Shown one piece after another: positions 1-8,510 of a DNA stretch of 64,000 nt. Within the stretch, counting starts at the first letter, position 1. Each line of letters opens with the position of its first letter. A model generated the notes under the pieces. That model worked only from the letters and a program-made list of their open reading frames with translations, was not told where the DNA came from and did not search any database. Location: the NCBI RefSeq assembly GCF_900497595.1, contig NZ_UFQO01000004.1, forward strand, positions 209,884 to 273,883. Direction: 5' to 3'. Position numbers and translations under genes: made by a program. This DNA comes from Treponema pectinovorum (GTDB lineage Bacteria > Spirochaetota > Spirochaetia > Treponematales > Treponemataceae).

Positions 1-279
1 ATTTTCGCCAGTGTTTACGATTTGCCCATTGTATGTCGCTTCAAATTTTTCAATCAATTCTGCTTCGCTGGCAAGTTCGGCGAGCAGTTTTAAGATTTTT
101 TCATCAACCTGCTTTGCAGCATAGTTAAAGTTAAGCTTTGCACCCATAGGAACACAGCATTCTTTAACCCGTTTTGCACCTTTTTCGCCTTCGAGCACTT
201 TTTTAAGGCTTACAGCACCTTTTAGCGCCTGCAATTTTTTGTAAGCGTCGTTTGTATCAAGATTTTCCCAAGAAATCAT
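1..279 (-). CDS. pgi: Glucose-6-phosphate isomerase, N-terminal part (runs off the window)
   Basis: Glycolytic and gluconeogenic interconversion of glucose-6-phosphate and fructose-6-phosphate in the cytosol. Only the first 93 codons are present, beginning MISWENLDTNDAYKKL and reaching the NTGEN segment that lies early in Pgi proteins of spirochaete type (the NTGE-R stretch before the sugar-binding fold). The ATG at 279 is preceded by an AAAGGGG ribosome site about 6 nt upstream, so the start is well supported. The active-site residues lie beyond the window edge, so integrity cannot be judged. The family call rests on recognition of this short N-terminus only. Confidence 0.75.
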   Translation of the reverse strand, partial: MISWENLDTNDAYKKLQALKGAVSLKKVLEGEKGAKRVKECCVPMGAKLNFNYAAKQVDEKILKLLAELASEAELIEKFEATYNGQIVNTGEN

Positions 280-285
280 CAAAAA

Positions 286-315
286 CCCCTTTAAAATTCT
301 AATGCAATGATTATA
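286..315 (-). promoter_or_regulatory. pgi promoter and ribosome site
   Basis: On the minus strand an extended -10 box, TGGTATAAT (hexamer at 310-315), precedes the gene by about 30 nt. A purine-rich AAAGGGG lies just before the ATG. No good -35 is seen, which fits an extended -10 promoter. Confidence 0.5.
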
Positions 316-334
316 CCACAGATTTTCTTATAGA

Positions 335-425
335 AGCACATCTTTACACTCGACCGCGCTTTCGCAGTTGCGTAAACTCCAGTCCGGCGGACCGCCTTTG
401 GCGCTGCTACAGTGCGGGCTAAGTT
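335..425. repeat. GC-rich intergenic island with small palindromes
   Basis: The spacer between sufU and pgi is markedly more GC-rich than its flanks. It contains GGCGGACCGCC and a hairpin CGCC-TTT-GGCG at 393-403. Similar GC-rich islands with TTT-loop hairpins occur at 6953-6967, 51289-51321 and 51350-51366. No coding potential is seen. Confidence 0.4.
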
Positions 426-459
426 TTTTTGTTTTAAAAGAAATTTATGTTCTCGCTTT

Positions 460-942
460 TTAACGCTTGCAATTTTCGTGCTGTACAGAAGCGCTTGCCT
501 TTAATTCCTGTGTTTTTGCAGGTGTCAAAAGCATTTCGTGGAGCGTTCTCCATCCTAACTGTGCACATTTTACCCGGCTTGGCATTTTTGATATGTCTGC
601 AAGAGATGCGGCTTCGTCTAACTGTTCAATATCTTTTTCGTCTGCTGTTCCCAGTATCATCGCCATGAAAATTTCGTAGAGTTTTTTTGCTTGTTCAACG
701 GTTTTCCCAATCACCAAGTCGAGCATCATATCAACGCTTGCCTGGCTTATAGCACACCCTGAACCTGAAAAAGAGCCGTCTGTAATTTTTCCATCAACGG
801 TTTTTAAATATAGAACGATATTATCGCCGCAACTTGGATTTACTCCGTGCAAAGTTAAGGTTGCTTCCTGCATAGTTTTTTTATGTGCGGGATTTACGTT
901 ATGTTCGTTCAATATTTCTCTATATAATTCTTTTGTATCCAT
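460..942 (-). CDS. sufU: SufU-type iron-sulfur cluster scaffold / sulfur-transfer protein
   Basis: SufU proteins take persulfide sulfur from SufS and pass it on for cluster assembly by SufBCD. The 160-residue length is normal. The three expected cysteines are visible: PSCGD near residue 38, SGCAISQAS near residue 62 and RVKCAQLGW near residue 125; the Asp of CGD is the usual zinc ligand. The start at 942 follows AAGGA with good spacing. It is the last gene of the suf cluster on this strand, separated from sufS by a cation-efflux gene. SufU rather than NifU or IscU is chosen because of the SUF context and the insertion between the second and third cysteines. Confidence 0.88.
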   Translation of the reverse strand: MDTKELYREILNEHNVNPAHKKTMQEATLTLHGVNPSCGDNIVLYLKTVDGKITDGSFSGSGCAISQASVDMMLDLVIGKTVEQAKKLYEIFMAMILGTADEKDIEQLDEAASLADISKMPSRVKCAQLGWRTLHEMLLTPAKTQELKASASVQHENCKR

Positions 943-998
943 AAATATTCCTTTTTATTCAGCAATAGTTTTATTTAACCATTATAAAAACATAACTC

Positions 999-2168
999 TT
1001 ATTGTACAAATGGCGATTCAAAACTTATCACGCAGTTTACATCGCTGTATTGTTTTTTGAGCAGGTCTTTTATTTTTTCATTTAAAATTTTATTTGGAAT
1101 TTCGCAATTAAAAGGTTTTACGACTTCAAATATCAAATTTGAATGTGTTTTTCCAGGAACTAAGCGCACATCGTGAATATTCAATCCTGAATCGATTTTT
1201 GAAATATTTAAAAGCAGAAAATTTTTTATCTCTTTCAGGCGTTTGTTATGTGTGTCGATAGGATCCATGTGTATTACTGCCTGACAGTTAAACTTTTTGT
1301 TCAAATCGTTTTCTGTGTTGTCAATTACATCGTGCAGTTCAAAGATGTTTACATCGCCTGGAACTTCTGCATGCAAACTTATTATAAGCCTGCCTGGCCC
1401 GTAATTGTGTACTATAAGGTCGTGCATGGAATAAATCGGTTTGTGCTTTAAAACTTCTTCTTCAATCTGTTTTACAAATTCTTTTGTTGGAGGAGTTCCC
1501 AAAAGTGGCTGTGCTGTTTCTTTTGCACTTTTGAATCCCTCATAAATTATAAAGAAAGAAACTATAAAACCTGCAATAGAATCCAAAGGAAAATCGGTGA
1601 ACCTTCCGAAAATTCCAGAAATTATTACTATTGCTGTTGAGAGGCAGTCGCTAAGGCTGTCTTTTGCGGCAGCTTCTAAGGTTAGAGAATCTATTTTTTT
1701 TGCTATTCGGTGATTATAAAAATACATGTAAAATTTTACAAATATGGAAGACATTAAAATAAAAAAACTCAAAATTGAAAAATCGATTTTTGCGGGCTTA
1801 AAAAAAGATATGACGGAAGATTCTAAAAGTTTAAAACCCATCAAAAGGATAAGAAAACTTATTATCAAGCCAGAAATGTATTCTATCCTTCCGTGTCCAA
1901 AAGGATGTTCTTTATCTGCCTTTTTTAAAGAAAGTTTAAATCCTAAAACCTGAACAAAAGAACTTGCCGCATCAGAAAGATTGTTAAAAGCGTCGGCCGT
2001 TATCGCAATGCTCTTAGAAAAAATCCCTATCATAATTTTTACAAAGAAAAGCAGGATGTTAAAACCGATTCCTGCGATGCCAGTTAAAATTCCATAAGAA
2101 TGGCGCACTTTTTTATCTGAATAGTTTTTCCAATCTTTTATAAATAATCTTGAAAGCAAATAAATCAT
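999..2168 (-). CDS. Cation diffusion facilitator (CDF) family transporter
   Basis: CDF proteins export divalent metals such as Zn2+, Fe2+ or Mn2+ across the inner membrane by proton antiport. The 389-residue protein has about six membrane segments in the first 210 residues. It carries the TM2 signature TADAFNNLSDAASS, the HPFGHGR motif of the TM2-TM3 loop, and in TM5 an AAAKDSLSD motif. A cytoplasmic domain fills residues 220-389, longer than the minimal CDF tail. It lies between sufS and sufU, so a link to iron or zinc supply for cluster assembly is tempting, but the gene has its own putative promoter and the metal cannot be read from the sequence. Confidence 0.88.
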   Translation of the reverse strand: MIYLLSRLFIKDWKNYSDKKVRHSYGILTGIAGIGFNILLFFVKIMIGIFSKSIAITADAFNNLSDAASSFVQVLGFKLSLKKADKEHPFGHGRIEYISGLIISFLILLMGFKLLESSVISFFKPAKIDFSILSFFILMSSIFVKFYMYFYNHRIAKKIDSLTLEAAAKDSLSDCLSTAIVIISGIFGRFTDFPLDSIAGFIVSFFIIYEGFKSAKETAQPLLGTPPTKEFVKQIEEEVLKHKPIYSMHDLIVHNYGPGRLIISLHAEVPGDVNIFELHDVIDNTENDLNKKFNCQAVIHMDPIDTHNKRLKEIKNFLLLNISKIDSGLNIHDVRLVPGKTHSNLIFEVVKPFNCEIPNKILNEKIKDLLKKQYSDVNCVISFESPFVQ

Positions 2169-2174
2169 GCTTTA

Positions 2175-2203
2175 ATTTTAATTTATTTGCACGAGATTGA
2201 AAA
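2175..2203 (-). promoter_or_regulatory. Candidate leaderless promoter of the CDF gene
   Basis: Minus strand: TAAAAT (2175-2180) lies exactly 6 nt before the ATG at 2168, with a moderate TTTTCA at -35 (2198-2203, 17-nt spacer). No Shine-Dalgarno is seen, so the mRNA is predicted to begin at or next to the start codon. Confidence 0.4.
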
Positions 2204-2267
2204 AGGTAATCTTTGCTAGCCTAGTGCAACTAAACGAGTTTGCACCTAAAATAGTTTGCGCCTAAGC

Positions 2268-3509
2268 TTAATCTTTATAGCCTGACCACTTCCGCAGCAT
2301 CGAAACTTTCTGAATAAAAAAATCGACTTCTTCTTCTGTGTTGTAAAAGTACAAAGAAGCACGAGCGGTAGAAGGAACTCCAAGATACTCGCCGAGTGGC
2401 TGCGCGCAATGGTGGCCTGCTCTTATCGCAATGTTTTCGTCAGAAAGCAGGGTCGCAATGTCGTGAGGATGAACGCCTTCAACTGTAAAGGTTACAATTC
2501 CGCATCTTTTTGAACCGTCCTGACTTCCGATTATGTTTACATGCGGAATCTTTTTTAAGCCTTCTACAAGTCGGCAGGCTAGTTTGCTGTCGTGTTCTGC
2601 AATTTTTTCAAATCCAATGCTTTGTATATATTTTATGGCGGCGGCCATTCCAACTGCATCGGCAGCGCTGACTGTTCCCGCTTCAAATTTGTGTGGAACT
2701 TCTGCCCAAGTCGCAGAAGTTTGACTTACGTATTCAATCATCTCGCCTCCTCGTAAAAAAGGTGGCATTTTTTCTAGCAAATCTAATTTTCCGTAAAGGC
2801 AGCCGATTCCCATAGGACCACAGAGTTTATGTGCGCTAAAAGCAAAAAAATCTGCATCCATATCCTGAACGTCAACTTTTATGTGCGCTGCGGATTGTGC
2901 GCCGTCTACAACAATAATCGCACCGTTTTCATGAGCAATTTTTGAAATCTCTTTTATAGGATTTTCTGTTCCAAGTACATTAGAAACCTGCGTTATCGCA
3001 ACAATCTTTGTCTTTGCCGTTATTTTTTGATATTCACTTTCTGGAATTTTGCCAGTTTGCTTGTCGATATCCATGTATTTTAAGGTTGCACCCTTTGTCT
3101 GACATACAAACTGCCATGGAAGAATATTCGAGTGGTGTTCCATTATAGAAATGACAATTTCGTCTCCAGGATTTACATTTGCTATTGCGTAAGTGTTTGC
3201 AACTAAGTTTAGACTTTCTGTTGCGTTTCTTGTAAAGATGATTTGGCGAGAGTCGCCTGCATTTATAAAATTTGCGGCTGTGCTTCTGGCGTCTTCGTAT
3301 GCTTTTGTCGCACGCTCGCTTAATGAATAAAGCCCACGCAAAGGATTTGCATTTTGTGTTGAATAAAAATGTTCCATCGCTTCAAGAACTGCATAAGGTC
3401 TTTGTGCGGTTGCGGCAGTGTCTAAATAGACGAGGGCAGAATTGTCTTTTGATTTTTTTTCATCAATCGCTTTTAATAAAGGAAAATCCTTTCTGTATTT
3501 ATTTATCAT
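2268..3509 (-). CDS. sufS: Cysteine desulfurase SufS
   Basis: PLP enzyme that releases sulfur from cysteine as an enzyme-bound persulfide for SufU/SufBCD. The 413-residue length is typical of group II desulfurases. Visible motifs are NATESLN for the PLP phosphate, DGAQSAAH with the PLP-ring Asp, the Schiff-base lysine in FSAHKLCGPMG, and the persulfide cysteine in RAGHHCAQP. It follows sufD after 31 bp on the same strand. The SUF neighbours and the RAGHHC loop separate it from NifS/IscS and from kynureninase-like relatives. Confidence 0.95.
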   Translation of the reverse strand: MINKYRKDFPLLKAIDEKKSKDNSALVYLDTAATAQRPYAVLEAMEHFYSTQNANPLRGLYSLSERATKAYEDARSTAANFINAGDSRQIIFTRNATESLNLVANTYAIANVNPGDEIVISIMEHHSNILPWQFVCQTKGATLKYMDIDKQTGKIPESEYQKITAKTKIVAITQVSNVLGTENPIKEISKIAHENGAIIVVDGAQSAAHIKVDVQDMDADFFAFSAHKLCGPMGIGCLYGKLDLLEKMPPFLRGGEMIEYVSQTSATWAEVPHKFEAGTVSAADAVGMAAAIKYIQSIGFEKIAEHDSKLACRLVEGLKKIPHVNIIGSQDGSKRCGIVTFTVEGVHPHDIATLLSDENIAIRAGHHCAQPLGEYLGVPSTARASLYFYNTEEEVDFFIQKVSMLRKWSGYKD

Positions 3510-3540
3510 CGTGTACCTGACTTATCTTTAAATTGAATTT

Positions 3541-4629
3541 TTATTCTTCGCCAATATATTCAGATATTTTTTGTACGAGATTTTCATCTGGAATGTTTTG
3601 TGCAAAAGCCATAACCTTTGCCCGCGTCAGAATAGACTTTGCTTCGCTTTCTGAAATTCCTCTCGAGTTAAAATAAAAAAGTTCCTCGCTTCCAAGCCTG
3701 CCCAAAGTAGAGCCATGTGTTCCTGAAATTTCTTCTTCGCCGCACAGTATCATAGGAATCGAGCGATTTGTTGCGTTAGGAGAAAGCAAAAGTGTTTCTT
3801 CTTGCTCATCTCCAGTAGAAGAGATGCAGCCTGTTCTAAAATCTATTGTTCCGCGGTAAGTTTTGCTGGCGTTATCCGCAAGGCTTCCTTTTACGTCCAT
3901 CTTTGTGTCGGTTTTTTTGCCAGTGTGAACGGTGCAATAGTTAAAGTCGAATTCCTGCTCGTTTTTTGCGATATATGCGGTTTCACTTTTAAAATTTGCT
4001 GCAAAACCTTCCAGATTTGAAGTTACATTTACAAATGCTTTTTTACTTCCAAGTTCAATCTGTGTTATTTTTATGCTCGCATTTTCTTCTGCAAGAGATT
4101 GAGTGTCGTCCAAATGTATTGCGTTTTCGCCCAGTAGTTGAACTTTTATCAAGTGGATTTTTGAGTTTTGTTTTGCGTAGATTTTTGTTTGCAAGGCAAA
4201 AAATCCATCTGCGTCTTTGTTTGAAGTGTAGTCAAAAATAATCGTTATGTTCGCATTTTCTTCTGCAACGATGCTCTGCTTTGCACAATATGTTTTTCCG
4301 TCTTTTAAATCGAAATTTATGATTAGAGGTGCTTCGCATTCGCCTTGTGCGAGAATTCCCATCTTTTTAGCAGCAAACGAATTTATGATTTTTGTCGTAT
4401 CTTCGCTAGACTTGTGCTCCATAGTTTTTGGAAGGCAGGATTCAATTTCGTTTAATTTTGAATCTCCATCATAGAAAATTTTAGTGCCCTTTGGAACGTT
4501 TTTTACTCTTGCACAATCTGTAATTTCTTCTTCGACTTTTGCTTGCAAACTTGCACGATTTATCTTAATCCAATTCCAAGTAAGGTATGGGATTTCGTTT
4601 ATGTTGTGATATGAAAGATTTTTTTTCAT
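3541..4629 (-). CDS. sufD: Fe-S assembly protein SufD
   Basis: SufD pairs with SufB and the ATPase SufC to build [4Fe-4S] clusters. The protein (362 residues) has the right-handed beta-helix core typical of SufB/SufD, and near its end the conserved GTHGSTLGRLGSEELFYFNSRG region carrying the cluster-associated His. It is shorter than many SufD proteins and diverges at the N-terminus. Its start lies 1 bp beyond the sufB stop codon, so translation is probably coupled; an AAGGA lies inside the end of sufB. Confidence 0.9.
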   Translation of the reverse strand: MKKNLSYHNINEIPYLTWNWIKINRASLQAKVEEEITDCARVKNVPKGTKIFYDGDSKLNEIESCLPKTMEHKSSEDTTKIINSFAAKKMGILAQGECEAPLIINFDLKDGKTYCAKQSIVAEENANITIIFDYTSNKDADGFFALQTKIYAKQNSKIHLIKVQLLGENAIHLDDTQSLAEENASIKITQIELGSKKAFVNVTSNLEGFAANFKSETAYIAKNEQEFDFNYCTVHTGKKTDTKMDVKGSLADNASKTYRGTIDFRTGCISSTGDEQEETLLLSPNATNRSIPMILCGEEEISGTHGSTLGRLGSEELFYFNSRGISESEAKSILTRAKVMAFAQNIPDENLVQKISEYIGEE

Positions 4630-4630
4630 T

Positions 4631-6058
4631 TTACATATTTCCTTTCATTTCGAGGCGGATGAGATTATTCATCTCCACAGCGTATTCCAGCGGAAGTTCT
4701 TTAGAAACAGGATTTGCAAATCCAGAAACAATCATCGTGCGCGCTTCGTCTTCCGAAAGTCCACGGCTCATAAGATAAAAGATTGCATCGTTAGAAATTC
4801 TTCCGATTTTTGCTTCGTGCCCCACATCGCAGTCGTCCGTGTGAATTTCCATTGCTGGCACGGTGTCCGAGCGGCTCTTGCTGTCTAACATCAAACTTTC
4901 GCAGCTTACGCTTGCTTTAGCTCCCTTTGCCTCTTTTGCTATATAGATTGCACTGCGGTATATCGAAACTCCGCCGCCTTTGGAAAGCGATTTTGTAGTA
5001 ATCAAAGATGTTGTATTTGGCGCAAGGTGAATCATCTTTGCACCTGTGTCCAACTGTTGTCCTTCTCCTGCAAAAGTTACACCAGTGAACTCTGCTCTGG
5101 CACCTTTTCCAACCAAATCGCTTTCCGGGTAAAGATATGAAATGTGGCTTCCAAAAGATCCCGAAATCCATTCTACAGCGGCACCTTCTTCAACTCTTGC
5201 ACGCTTGGTGTTCAAGTTGTACATATTTTTTGACCAGTTTTCAACGGTAGAGTAGCGCAGATGAGCGCCTTTTTTTATGTAGAGTTCAACACAGCCTGCG
5301 TGCAGATTTGCAACATTGTATTTAGGAGCAGAACAGCCTTCAATAAAGTGAACGTCCGCCCCTTCTTCAACAATTATCAAAGTATGCTCAAATTGGCCAG
5401 CACCCTTTGCATTCAGTCTAAAATAACTCTGTAATGGAACTTCGACCTTTACTCCTTTTGGCACATAAACAAAACTGCCACCAGACCAAACCGCTCCGTG
5501 CAGAGCTGCAAATTTATGGTCCGTTGGTTTTACTAGTTGCATAAAGTATTCTTTAACCATTTCGGCATATTCGCCTTTTAAAGAACTTTCAAAATCCGTA
5601 TATATAACGCCCTGCTTTTTTACTTCTTCCTGCAAATTGTGGTAGACAAGTTCAGAATCGTATTGAGCGCCAACGCCAGCAAGAGAGGTTCTTTCTGCCT
5701 CAGGAATTCCAAGTTTTTCAAAGGTGTTTTTTATATCTTCTGGAACATCTTCCCACTTAGCCTGCATTTTAGTGTTAGGTCTAACATAGGTTGCAATTTC
5801 TTCCATATTCAAGTCAGAAATATCAGGCCCCCATTCAGGCTCTTTTAAACTGTTGTATACTTCAAGCGATTTTAGACGAAATTCTTTCATCCAAAGAGGG
5901 TCATCTTTATCTTCAGAAAGTTTTTCAACAATCTCTTTGGTAAGACCTTTTTTATTTCTGTAAAAACCTTTTTCTTCGTATCTAAAGTCATAAGGCGACT
6001 GTGAAATTTCCAATATATCTAAATCTTCCGATGTATTATTTTTATTTTGTGTATCCAT
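4631..6058 (-). CDS. sufB: Fe-S assembly scaffold SufB
   Basis: Core scaffold of the SUF machinery. The 475-residue protein is highly typical: an N-terminal EKGFYRNKKGLTKE stretch, the AALHGAVWSGGSFVYVPKG segment, the VEEGADVHFIEGCSAP segment containing the conserved Cys, and the C-terminal CDVGHEAKIGRISNDAIFYL region. It sits between sufC (37 bp upstream) and sufD (1 bp downstream). No truncation or frameshift is seen. Confidence 0.96.
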   Translation of the reverse strand: MDTQNKNNTSEDLDILEISQSPYDFRYEEKGFYRNKKGLTKEIVEKLSEDKDDPLWMKEFRLKSLEVYNSLKEPEWGPDISDLNMEEIATYVRPNTKMQAKWEDVPEDIKNTFEKLGIPEAERTSLAGVGAQYDSELVYHNLQEEVKKQGVIYTDFESSLKGEYAEMVKEYFMQLVKPTDHKFAALHGAVWSGGSFVYVPKGVKVEVPLQSYFRLNAKGAGQFEHTLIIVEEGADVHFIEGCSAPKYNVANLHAGCVELYIKKGAHLRYSTVENWSKNMYNLNTKRARVEEGAAVEWISGSFGSHISYLYPESDLVGKGARAEFTGVTFAGEGQQLDTGAKMIHLAPNTTSLITTKSLSKGGGVSIYRSAIYIAKEAKGAKASVSCESLMLDSKSRSDTVPAMEIHTDDCDVGHEAKIGRISNDAIFYLMSRGLSEDEARTMIVSGFANPVSKELPLEYAVEMNNLIRLEMKGNM

Positions 6059-6095
6059 TTTTAGTCCATAGGGAACGGAAACTTATCCTTCAAAA

Positions 6096-6848
6096 TTATT
6101 TTTTTTCAAATGAAGAAAATGCTTCAAAGCCTTTTTCATTTATCTGCTTAACTAAATTTGCATCGCTGTCCTTTACAATTTTACCTTTTACAAGGACATG
6201 AGTTCTGTCAACTTTTAAACTTTCCAGAATTTTAGTCGAATGCGTTATTATCAAAAGCGAGCCGTTTTGCGATCTTTTGTATTCCTCAATTCCGTTAGAA
6301 ACAGTGCGCACTGCGTCAACATCAAGACCAGAATCCGTTTCATCTAAAATTGCAAACTTAGGTTTTAACATCAAAAGTTGAAGAATTTCACTCTTCTTTC
6401 TTTCGCCGCCAGAAAAACCAACATTCAAATCGCGCTTTGCATAACTTTCGTCCATGTTCAAAAGAGCCATCTTTTCTTTTAATTCCTTCTGGAACTGAAA
6501 AATTTTAACCCTTTGCCCAGTTTGTGCCTGCAATGCATTGCGGATAAAACTTTCTAAAGAAATTCCTGGAACTTCAAGCGGAGTTTGGAAACTCAAAAAT
6601 ATTCCTTTTGCCGCTCTTTTATCTGGAGAAAGAGAAGTTATGTCTTCGCCTTCAAATAAAATGCTTCCACTTGTAACCGAATAAAGCGGATTTCCCAAAA
6701 TTGCATATCCCAAAGTGGATTTTCCAGCACCATTGGGACCCATAAGAACATGAGTTTCGCCTGCACCAATTTCCAGGTTTACTCCGTTCAAAACTTGATT
6801 TTTATCTATTTTTACCGACAAATCTTTAATTTGTAATAAGCTGTTCAT
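6096..6848 (-). CDS. sufC: SUF ATPase SufC
   Basis: ABC-type ATPase that drives conformational change of SufBD. The 250-residue protein shows Walker A GPNGAGKST near residue 37, a Q-loop FLSFQTP, the signature FSGGERKKSEI, Walker B FAILDETDSGLD and the switch His in IITHS. It is the first gene of the suf operon, and its ATG lies 6 nt after a -10 box with no ribosome site, so the operon mRNA is predicted to be leaderless. No IscR or SufR gene is adjacent. Confidence 0.96.
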   Translation of the reverse strand: MNSLLQIKDLSVKIDKNQVLNGVNLEIGAGETHVLMGPNGAGKSTLGYAILGNPLYSVTSGSILFEGEDITSLSPDKRAAKGIFLSFQTPLEVPGISLESFIRNALQAQTGQRVKIFQFQKELKEKMALLNMDESYAKRDLNVGFSGGERKKSEILQLLMLKPKFAILDETDSGLDVDAVRTVSNGIEEYKRSQNGSLLIITHSTKILESLKVDRTHVLVKGKIVKDSDANLVKQINEKGFEAFSSFEKK

Positions 6849-6854
6849 AAAAAA

Positions 6855-6883
6855 AGTATATAAGATTTCTTTTTTTTAGTGAA
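6855..6883 (-). promoter_or_regulatory. suf operon promoter, apparently leaderless
   Basis: Minus strand: TTCACT (6878-6883), 17-nt spacer, TATACT (6855-6860), then six T residues and the sufC ATG. The expected transcription start coincides with the ATG. Confidence 0.6.
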
Positions 6884-6939
6884 TAAATACAAGAAAAAAT
6901 GTGCTGTATCAAAAGCTTCGAAAAAAAACAAAGTTTTAG

Positions 6940-7072
6940 AATTCCGGCGGTCCGGCACTTTGTGCCGTCGTGCTTTTCAGGGTTCGCCGTCTTGCGCGGC
7001 TCATTCGACGCTCGCTCTGCTCGCTTACGAACGCTTCGCGCCCTTACAATCACTACCGCAAAATCTCTCTTT
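6940..7072. repeat. GC-rich intergenic island, degenerate member of the window's repeat set
   Basis: Between the divergent sufC and permease genes. Contains the hairpin CGGCAC-TTT-GTGCCG (6953-6967). Its right end, CGCCCTTACAATCACTACCGC, is a degenerate match to the CGCCCCTCCAATCCCTGCCGC end of the repeat near 63070. No gene is supported here, although short open frames cross it because of the base composition. Confidence 0.45.
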
Positions 7073-7086
7073 AAAAATTTTACTTC

Positions 7087-7115
7087 TTGTAAATAAACCC
7101 ATTCGTTTCTATAAT
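7087..7115 (+). promoter_or_regulatory. Sigma-70-type promoter of the permease/NusG/Gx operon
   Basis: TTGTAA (7087-7092), 17-nt spacer, perfect TATAAT (7110-7115). The predicted start near 7122 excludes the in-frame TTG at 7117 and supports ATG 7138, which follows a GGAAA. Confidence 0.65.
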
Positions 7116-7137
7116 ATTGCTTCATCATGGGAAAAAT

Positions 7138-8097
7138 ATGACTCAATCAAAAACATCACTAAAAGGAATTTTAATACTTCTTCTTACAGCGCTAATCTGG
7201 GGCAGTGCATTTATTGCTCAAAGCGAAGGTGCCTCTCATGTGAAGCCTTTTACTTTTAATAGCATAAGAACACTAATTGGGGCTTTTTCACTCCTTCCAG
7301 TTATTTTTCTAAAAGAAAGATTTACTTTTGGTTCAAAGACAAAAGAGGCAAGGGAGCAACGCCGCTTAGACGACAAAAAAATCTTTGTGTATGGCACTTT
7401 TATGGGGCTTGCGCTTTGTTTTGCGTCTAATTTTCAGCAGTTTGCCTTTGTTGATCCAAATCATTCTTCTGGAAAAATCGCCTTTATAACTGCGGCCTAT
7501 ATGTTTTTGGTTCCAATAATCGGAATTTTCTTAAAAAAAAGGGTTTCTATAGTAACTTGGGTTTGCGTCTTCATAGGTTTTTTGGGGCTTTATTTTTTGT
7601 GCATAGACGAAAGAGGACTTGGTTCAATAACACAAAGCGACATACTTGCTTTTATCTGTGCATTTTTTTTCGCAATTCAAATACTCTTAATAGAACGCTT
7701 TGCTCCAGGTTTGGATGGCGTAAAATTGAGTTGTGTTCAATTTTTTGTTTCTGGCTTAATAACTTTTGTTTTAATGTTTATCTTCGAAAAGCCAAACTTA
7801 ACATCTATAAAATCCGCAGGACTTTCAATTTTGTATGCTGGAATTATGAGTTCTGGAGTTGCCTATACATTGCAGGTTATAGGACAGCAATTTTGCGAAG
7901 CTACTCTTGCTTCTTTAATAATGTGCATGGAAAGCGTATTTGCGGTTTTAATGGAAGCAGCCTTTGCTGTTTGGTTTTTAGCAGGCGGAAAAATTCTTTC
8001 TTTAAGAGAAATTATGGGCTGTTCTATAATGTTCTTTGCGATAATTTTAAGTCAGCTCGCACAGATTTTTGTACAGAAAAAGGCTAGAAATTTTTGA
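7138..8097 (+). CDS. DMT superfamily (EamA-type) permease
   Basis: About 319 residues with ten predicted membrane helices in two repeated EamA halves; the first begins with ALIWGSAFIAQS and the second covers roughly residues 160-310. The family includes metabolite and amino-acid exporters, and the substrate cannot be predicted here. ATG 7138 is preferred over an upstream TTG because the promoter's expected start falls between them. The stop codon overlaps the TTG start of the next gene, so this permease is translationally coupled to the NusG-II/Gx pair, which may hint at a related physiological role. Confidence 0.85.
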   Translation: MTQSKTSLKGILILLLTALIWGSAFIAQSEGASHVKPFTFNSIRTLIGAFSLLPVIFLKERFTFGSKTKEAREQRRLDDKKIFVYGTFMGLALCFASNFQQFAFVDPNHSSGKIAFITAAYMFLVPIIGIFLKKRVSIVTWVCVFIGFLGLYFLCIDERGLGSITQSDILAFICAFFFAIQILLIERFAPGLDGVKLSCVQFFVSGLITFVLMFIFEKPNLTSIKSAGLSILYAGIMSSGVAYTLQVIGQQFCEATLASLIMCMESVFAVLMEAAFAVWFLAGGKILSLREIMGCSIMFFAIILSQLAQIFVQKKARNF

Positions 8098-8510
8098 GAG
8101 CGAATTTTTTCTTTGCTATAAAAAAATCGTTGAAGCTTTTGGATGTAATTTTTTTTATCATCATCTTTTTTACAGCGTCGTATTTTACGCTTTTAATTTT
8201 TAAGGGCAAGCACACTGATTCTGTTTTAATAAAAACTCAGTCAAAAACTTACGAAATTCCACTCACTAAAGAACAAAGAATATACAAAGTACAAGGCGCG
8301 TTGGGAATTACAGAAATTCAAATAAAAGATTACAAAGTCAAAGTTTTATCGTCTGCCTGCCCAAACAAAAACTGCATACGAGCAGGCAAAAGCGATTTGA
8401 TAATCTGTGCTCCAAACAAAGTTATGATTCAAGTTTTAAAAGATAACTCAAAAAAAATAATTCACCGCACAAAAAAGACAAAGGAGCACTTTGATGCCGT
8501 TACTCAATAA
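8094..8510 (+). CDS. Membrane-anchored NusG domain II protein (EetA-like)
   Basis: 138 residues: one N-terminal membrane helix (about residues 13-33), then an extracytoplasmic NusG-II fold with VQGALGITEIQIKDYKVKVLSSACPNKNCIRAG, where the CPNKNC cysteine pair is characteristic. It probably starts at TTG 8094, overlapping the TGA of the previous gene; no in-frame ATG lies near the N-terminus. Proteins of this type accompany Gx transporters and ApbE in loci for flavin-dependent extracellular or periplasmic redox chemistry. That function is inferred from family and context, not shown by the sequence. Confidence 0.75.
   Translation: MRANFFFAIKKSLKLLDVIFFIIIFFTASYFTLLIFKGKHTDSVLIKTQSKTYEIPLTKEQRIYKVQGALGITEIQIKDYKVKVLSSACPNKNCIRAGKSDLIICAPNKVMIQVLKDNSKKIIHRTKKTKEHFDAVTQ

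Noticed and set aside
6879..7259. Long open frames across the sufC/permease spacer
   Set aside because: They arise from the GC-rich repeat island, have no ribosome site, and resemble no protein; the permease promoter lies inside them.
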